From Candidatus Latescibacterota bacterium (GTDB lineage: Bacteria; Latescibacterota; UBA2968; SICM01): 36,525 nt of DNA. Both the position numbers and the translations under genes were made by a program. Below, one piece after another: positions 32,418 through 36,525 of the stretch (position 1 is the stretch's first letter; each line of letters starts with the position of its first letter). The stretch lies in NCBI GenBank assembly GCA_009694805.1, contig SICM01000025.1, positions 1 to 36,525 of the forward strand, given 5' to 3'. The notes under the pieces were generated by a model. The model saw only the letters and a list, made by a program, of their open reading frames with translations. It searched no databases and was not told where the DNA came from.

Positions 32418-32502
32418 CGAATTCTCCTCATCACCCCTGTCCCGCGTGATTCGTGATACGTCTATCCCTCGATACGCTCACGGCGCCCGCCTGCTCCGGA
32501 TT

Positions 32503-33492
32503 TCATCCGCCTCTCCTGTCGGACGGGATCTCCACGGCCTGCCCTGTCCGGACCGACTCCCGCGCCGCCTCCAGCACGGCCAGGGAGGGGAGGATCTGCC
32601 GGCCCGCGGACTCCGGCTCCCGCCCGGTCAGCGCCGCGTCCACGAACTCGGCCATCTGCCCGTCGAAGGCGTTCTGATAGGCGCGGTCCCGGGGCTCCTC
32701 CACGATGGGCTGGCCGTCCAGCCGGAGCGTGTGCCAGGGATCGATCCCCATCGACCCGCGCTGGCATACGATGATCATGTCCCTGCGGATCTCCTTCGAG
32801 CAGAAGGAGTCGTAGTTGGCGGCGTGGGCCCCGTTGTCCAGGGCGATGCTCGCCATGAAGTCGTCCTCCCCGGTATGGTCGGCGCTGTTGTTGTGGGCCG
32901 TGGCGTAGACCCGGACCGGGCGCGCGTCGGCCACCCAGGGGAAGAAGTCGAAGGTGTGCGTCCCCGAGCTCTCCATCAGGACGCTCCGGGAGTCCCGGTA
33001 CCAGGAAGGGAACGTCTCCCGGAAATAGGTCATGGTGTAGAGAAAATGGAGGGGCTTTCCGACCTGCCCCGACCGGAGGACCTCGCGGGCCTTCCGGAAG
33101 ACGGCCAGGAAGCGGCAGCACTGCGCGGACATGAGCGTCAGGCCCCGGCGCTCCGCCTCCGATACGAGGGCCAGGCCGTCCGCGTAGCCCTCGGTCATGG
33201 GCTTCTCGACCAGGACGTGCTTGCCCGCCTGGAACGCGGCCATCGCCTGGGCGAGGTGGAGGTGGTTGGGGGTGCAGAGGACCACGGCATCGACATCGGG
33301 ATCGGCCAGGGCCTCCTCGTAGACGCCGTAGGCGCGGGGCGCGGCATAGGCGCTCGCTGCGGCGTTGCGCCGGCCCTCATCGCGACTGACGACGGCGGCG
33401 AGTTCGGCCCGGTCGCACTTCTGAATCCCGTTCAAGTGGAGCTTCGACACGCTGCCGCAGCCCACCACGGCCAGGCGCAATCGGTCGGGCAT
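32503..33492 (-). CDS. Gfo/Idh/MocA family oxidoreductase
   Basis: A 329-residue NAD(P)-dependent dehydrogenase. LAVVGCGSVSKLHLNGI (7-23) is the nucleotide fold, VEKPMTEG (95-102) carries the family Lys97, and MESSGTHTFDFFPWV (173-187) contains H179 and D182 of the active site. A longer frame upstream is open but meaningless; the ATG at 33492 with AGGAGTCC upstream is chosen. It is clearly a different paralogue from the protein at 19255-20310. A tandem CGAATTG repeat lies in the intergenic region before it. Confidence 0.9.
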   Translation of the reverse strand: MPDRLRLAVVGCGSVSKLHLNGIQKCDRAELAAVVSRDEGRRNAAASAYAAPRAYGVYEEALADPDVDAVVLCTPNHLHLAQAMAAFQAGKHVLVEKPMTEGYADGLALVSEAERRGLTLMSAQCCRFLAVFRKAREVLRSGQVGKPLHFLYTMTYFRETFPSWYRDSRSVLMESSGTHTFDFFPWVADARPVRVYATAHNNSADHTGEDDFMASIALDNGAHAANYDSFCSKEIRRDMIIVCQRGSMGIDPWHTLRLDGQPIVEEPRDRAYQNAFDGQMAEFVDAALTGREPESAGRQILPSLAVLEAARESVRTGQAVEIPSDRRGG

Positions 33493-33515
33493 GAGAGGGA
33501 CTCCTGAGAGAAATA

Positions 33516-33543
33516 CGAATTGCGAATTGCGAATTGCGAATTG
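33516..33543. repeat. Four tandem copies of CGAATTG
   Basis: The 7-bp unit CGAATTG is repeated exactly four times, then degenerates into GGTATTCGACATTCGAAT. It lies between the M42 peptidase and the dehydrogenase genes. Such CAATTCG tandem tracts are common short repeats in environmental genomes. Confidence 0.75.
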
Positions 33544-33599
33544 GGTATTCGACATTCGAATCGGGAGAGGGAGGGGTATGGGGGTGGATGAGGGTCTAT

Positions 33600-34637
33600 C
33601 TACTTCAGCGTCAGATCCGCGCTGTCCCCCTCCTCGACGAACGCCTGCATCAGGTTCACCGACGCCTCGATGTCCGCCTTGCTCACCATCTCCATCGACG
33701 TGTGCACGTAGCGCGTGGGCGTGGACAGGGTGATGACGGGTACCCCGGCGCGGATGCGCTGCATGGTCCCCGCGTCCGTCCCCCCGCGCGGGAGGACCTC
33801 CCACTGGTACGGGATGCCCCGCTTCTCCGCGAGGGTCTTGAACGCCTCGACGAGACCCGGATGGGCGATGTGAGACGAGTCCATCAGTTTGATCGCCGTC
33901 CCCCCGCCGAGTTGCGTGACCCGCTCGTGGTCCGGCACGCCGGGGAGGTCCACGGCCAGCGTGACGTCCAGCGCCACCCCCACGTCCGGTTCCACCCCGA
34001 ATGCGCTCACCTCCGCCCCCCGCAGCCCGACCTCCTCCTGCGAGGTCGCGACCGCCACCGTCTCGAACGCGAACCGCTTGGCCTGCTGCATGGCCTTGAT
34101 CATGATGTAAACCGCGAGACGGTTGTCCATCGCCTTGCACGACACCGAATCCCCGACCTCCACGAAGTCGCGCAGCAGGGTCACCGGGCTGCCCACCGGC
34201 ACCAGTTCCTTCACCCGCTCGCCGGGCAGCCCCACGTCCACGAAGAAGTCGCTCACCTTCGGCTGTTGCTTGCGCTCCTCGTCGGTCAGCAGGTGCGTCG
34301 GTTTCTGCCCCGGGTAGAGCAGCCCGACCAGGTCCTGCTTCCCCTGCACCGTGACCCGTTGCGCCATCATGTTGCGGGGATCGTGTCCTCCCAGGGGTAC
34401 CAGGCGGATGAACCCCTTGTCATCCACGTAGGAGACCATGAACCCGATCTCGTCCATGTGCGCCGCGATCATCAGCTTCTTCCGGCCCGCCGCGCGCTTG
34501 ACGCAGATCAGGTTGCCCAGCGTGTCCACGCGCATCTCGTCCACAACCCCCTCCAGTTCGCGCCGGACGATGGCGCGGAGTTTCTCCTCCCGACCCGGGA
34601 TGCCGGGGGTCTCGCAGAGCTCTTTCAGAAGTTCCAA
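33600..34637 (-). CDS. M42-family metallopeptidase (glutamyl aminopeptidase/FrvX-like)
   Basis: A 345-residue di-zinc aminopeptidase. It opens with ELLKELCETPGIPGREE. AAHMDEIGFMV gives H60 (first ligand) and D62, KAMDNRL gives bridging D171, TSQEEVGLRGA gives E201 and E202, ALDVT gives D224, and YVHTSMEMVS gives H312. The GT/N-type PRGGTDAGTMQ is also present. The start is a TTG at 34637 with AAGGAGG 8 nt upstream; a GTG at 34658 adds seven residues but has no Shine-Dalgarno sequence. It releases N-terminal residues from peptides in the cytoplasm. It follows the radical SAM gene at about 60 bp. Confidence 0.88.
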   Translation of the reverse strand: MELLKELCETPGIPGREEKLRAIVRRELEGVVDEMRVDTLGNLICVKRAAGRKKLMIAAHMDEIGFMVSYVDDKGFIRLVPLGGHDPRNMMAQRVTVQGKQDLVGLLYPGQKPTHLLTDEERKQQPKVSDFFVDVGLPGERVKELVPVGSPVTLLRDFVEVGDSVSCKAMDNRLAVYIMIKAMQQAKRFAFETVAVATSQEEVGLRGAEVSAFGVEPDVGVALDVTLAVDLPGVPDHERVTQLGGGTAIKLMDSSHIAHPGLVEAFKTLAEKRGIPYQWEVLPRGGTDAGTMQRIRAGVPVITLSTPTRYVHTSMEMVSKADIEASVNLMQAFVEEGDSADLTLK

Positions 34638-34696
34638 GGGGACTTCCTCCTTACACACAGATGACCTGCTTAAAAAAGGGCACTATGGCGCGGATC

Positions 34697-36274
34697 TCAA
34701 GCGATGAGCGAGTTGGACACCCTGGAACTCTGCGGCTCCCCCCGTTCCAGATAGTTCACCACCTTGGCAGGCAGGTGCTCGTAGAAGGGGCCCAACGAGG
34801 TCTTGATCTTGTGGAGATAGAGGGAGGGCGGCTTCGTCGTCTCCCCCGCGTAAAATGCCTGAAACTCGGGGTCATCGGTCAGCCGGTTTCGGACTTCGAT
34901 ATATTTCCCTGTGCCACTTTTCTGGGAGGAGAGCGCCCGGATCAGGTTCATCCATCTGGAGAGGGAAGAGCGGTTCGCCCGGAAACGCCTCCAGATCATG
35001 GAGGCTGAAATCGTATACTCCATCAGGTCGATCAGGTGATTGAAAAATTCGATATTAGCGTAGTTCTTCAGGCGGACGTTGAGCGCCGAATAGCCGTCCA
35101 GAAACTGGAATGGGACATCGATCACCCGGCCCTCGGCCTGATACTGGTGGTTGAGCGGGGCGGAATTCCCGAATGCCGTCAGCAGCGAATAGTTGGGATA
35201 GACCCCCGGCGCCAGGTCCAGGAACCGCTTGGTCAGCTCAAAGGGCATCGGCCCCTCGTCGGAATCCAGGCCAAAGATGAAGTTAGTCTGAATGTACGGG
35301 ACGTAACGCATCACCAGGTTGATGTGGTCCGCCACCGCCCGGACCTTCTCCATGCCCATGTTGTTCCGCTGTTTGGATTTGTCGTTGAACCCGAACCACG
35401 ACTCGATCCCCGGCAGCACGACGGTGAAATTGTTCTTCTTCATCCGCTTCAGGTGGGGTTCGCTCAACAGGGACAGGCTGCTTTCGCAGGCAAATTCGAG
35501 ACCTCCGGGCCTGACCGCAGACTCGATGACCTCCAGGTAGTCGTCGAACCGGACGCCGAAGTTGGGGTCGAACCAGCTCACCTTCGGGGGGGAGGGCAGC
35601 TTCTGAAGGAAGACCAGATCCTCGCGAATCTGGTCGTAGGACAGGGTCTGATAGTCCACCTGCGAGTCGATGCAGAAACTGCACGTATAGGGGCAGCCGA
35701 GGCTGCCGATCATCTGGACGACGTGGATGATCCGGGTCTTGTCCAGGTTATGCTGGATGAACTTCCACCGTTCGCGCACGCCGGGAAGCGTCTCAGGTTG
35801 TCGCGGGACGCTGAGCAGAACGCCCTCCTGCGGGTTCGGTGACGGGTCCTGGAGCAGGTCGTGGATCAGCGTCTGGTCGGCCATGCCGACGACGTAGTCA
35901 AAGTGTTCCCTGGCGTCCTCCGCATACGCGCGGGCGTGGGGCCCCCCCAGGATTGTCACGACGTTCTGCTTTCGGTAGTAATTCGAGATGCTGTAGGCCA
36001 GGTACGCGGCCTGGGTGAAGGCGCAAATGAACAGGACGTCGATGTCACGGGGCAGTTCCTCACGCAAATCCTCGAGCCCGGTGTAGGTGACGTACTCCAC
36101 GGTATGGCCCATCTGTTCCACCCATACGGCAACGACCTGCGGCATGATCGAGGCGAAGTTCGGGTTGAGCATTTTGGCGTAAAAGGTGCCGTTCGGCTGT
36201 TTTTCGATCAGATCGACGATCCCCACCTTCAAAGTCTTCCCTCGGGTCGGTTGCTGCGCGGGCTGAGAGGTCAT
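34697..36274 (-). CDS. B12-binding radical SAM protein
   Basis: A 525-residue protein. The N-terminal part (about 1-140) looks like a cobalamin-binding Rossmann domain (FASIMPQVVAVWVEQMGHTV, DIDVLFICAFTQAAYLA, VVTILGGPHARAYAED). The radical SAM core follows with CPYTCSFC (C194, C198, C201) in the CxxxCxxC pattern, then ESSLSLLSEPHLKRMKKNNF, where a family Glu binds SAM. A helical C-terminal part (about 370-525) is specific. The ATG at 36274 (AGGAG 9 nt upstream) is chosen; a GTG at 36304 gives ten extra residues. Such proteins often methylate or rearrange unactivated carbons in small molecules. The substrate is unknown. Confidence 0.85.
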   Translation of the reverse strand: MTSQPAQQPTRGKTLKVGIVDLIEKQPNGTFYAKMLNPNFASIMPQVVAVWVEQMGHTVEYVTYTGLEDLREELPRDIDVLFICAFTQAAYLAYSISNYYRKQNVVTILGGPHARAYAEDAREHFDYVVGMADQTLIHDLLQDPSPNPQEGVLLSVPRQPETLPGVRERWKFIQHNLDKTRIIHVVQMIGSLGCPYTCSFCIDSQVDYQTLSYDQIREDLVFLQKLPSPPKVSWFDPNFGVRFDDYLEVIESAVRPGGLEFACESSLSLLSEPHLKRMKKNNFTVVLPGIESWFGFNDKSKQRNNMGMEKVRAVADHINLVMRYVPYIQTNFIFGLDSDEGPMPFELTKRFLDLAPGVYPNYSLLTAFGNSAPLNHQYQAEGRVIDVPFQFLDGYSALNVRLKNYANIEFFNHLIDLMEYTISASMIWRRFRANRSSLSRWMNLIRALSSQKSGTGKYIEVRNRLTDDPEFQAFYAGETTKPPSLYLHKIKTSLGPFYEHLPAKVVNYLERGEPQSSRVSNSLIA

Positions 36275-36411
36275 GAAATGTATCTCCTGTATGATCTGCG
36301 ACACCGGGTCGCAAATAGGCTGTGCGCCCCTATCTTCCGCACCTTTCGGCTATTTTGGACGGTGAAATCCGAATTACGGGCCTATGACGGAGTAACTGAC
36401 TAATTCCATTT

Positions 36412-36525
36412 TCAAGTATTAGGGTGAATCGTGTAGTTCCAGTCCTCGCGAAACAGATGAGGCTTCAGTTTGATCCGGGCCATTTGCTCATCGGTCACGA
36501 AGACACCGGCAGGATACCGACCGTG
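36412..36525 (-). CDS. ISAzo13-like transposase, C-terminal fragment (cut by window edge)
   Basis: The last 37 codons before a TGA (36414-36412) read HGRYPAGVFVTDEQMARIKL then KPHLFREDWNYTIHPNT. The run Y-P-x-G-V-x-V-T-D-E-Q-M and the closing W-N-Y-T-I-x-P are what I recall from the C-termini of ISAzo13-family DDE transposases. The frame is open to the window edge. The 107-bp gap to the radical SAM gene holds no further gene. The assignment rests on memory of the family and a short stretch. Confidence 0.65.
   Translation of the reverse strand, partial: HGRYPAGVFVTDEQMARIKLKPHLFREDWNYTIHPNT

Noticed and set aside
33516-33543. Tandem CGAATTG units considered as a CRISPR-like array
   Set aside because: The unit is 7 bp, with no spacers and no cas genes in the window.

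Overview
The window is a GC-rich bacterial contig with no rRNA, tRNA, CRISPR array or phage module. The gene mix is Gfo/Idh/MocA oxidoreductases, phytanoyl-CoA-dioxygenase-like enzymes, sulfatases, UroD-like and D-threonine-aldolase-like enzymes, a heparinase II/III protein and an AAA/DUF4143 ATPase, with short palindromic repeats at most operon boundaries. This mix suggests an uncultivated, polymer- and metabolite-scavenging lineage of the Latescibacterota / Poribacteria / Planctomycetota kind. That placement is inference from gene content, not from a marker gene. Both window ends lie in fragments of transposase genes.

Layout. (1) 1-513: the start of a transposase gene, then a short Ig-like ORF and a possible 28-residue ORF, all on the minus strand. 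(2) 739-8055, plus strand: a tightly packed, partly overlapping six-gene operon: PLP D-threonine aldolase/D-serine dehydratase-like protein, M19 dipeptidase, heparinase II/III-like lyase, creatininase-family amidohydrolase, beta-propeller, and a fused double metallo-beta-lactamase. No signal peptide was noticed in these proteins, so the pathway looks cytoplasmic. (3) 8172-11446, minus: a double alpha/beta hydrolase translationally coupled to a medium-chain dehydrogenase. (4) 11548-12664, plus: pyrB with a promoter, a leader and a terminator hairpin directly before the gene (probable attenuation). (5) 12789-13677: a membrane b/c-type cytochrome broken by a one-base frameshift. (6) 13816-15072: an AAA ATPase whose start codon abuts a 35-bp palindrome. 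(7) 15164-19144, minus: a complex I operon with only nuoA, C, D, H, J and K. All subunits that carry Fe-S clusters or FMN (B, E, F, G, I) and the pumps L, M and N are absent. It has a near-consensus promoter upstream and a strong terminator downstream. (8) 19255-36274, minus: fifteen catabolic genes in at least two transcription units separated by a terminator at 28929-28949. They include two Gfo/Idh/MocA proteins, an FGGY kinase, a second PLP aldolase-like enzyme, two PhyH oxygenases, a real but frameshifted sulfatase, a sulfatase homologue without its catalytic residues, an SMP-30 lactonase, a UroD-like methyltransferase, an AP-endonuclease-2-fold isomerase, a GNAT protein, an M42 peptidase, a B12-binding radical SAM protein and an unrecognised protein. 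(9) 36412-36525: the end of an ISAzo13-like transposase.

How the genes work together. The plus cluster and the long minus cluster share a logic: PLP lyase, hydrolases, NAD-dependent sugar dehydrogenases, lactonase/MBL and kinase. This suggests intracellular breakdown of modified sugars or amino-acid conjugates. The substrates cannot be read from sequence. No transporter or transcription regulator is present. The nuo genes and the cytochrome belong to respiration and pyrB to pyrimidine synthesis. The most unusual points are the cofactor-free complex I operon, the sulfatase homologue with Thr at the formylglycine position, the double MBL fusion, the double alpha/beta hydrolase with one dead site and a repeat inserted in frame, and the palindrome at the ATPase start.
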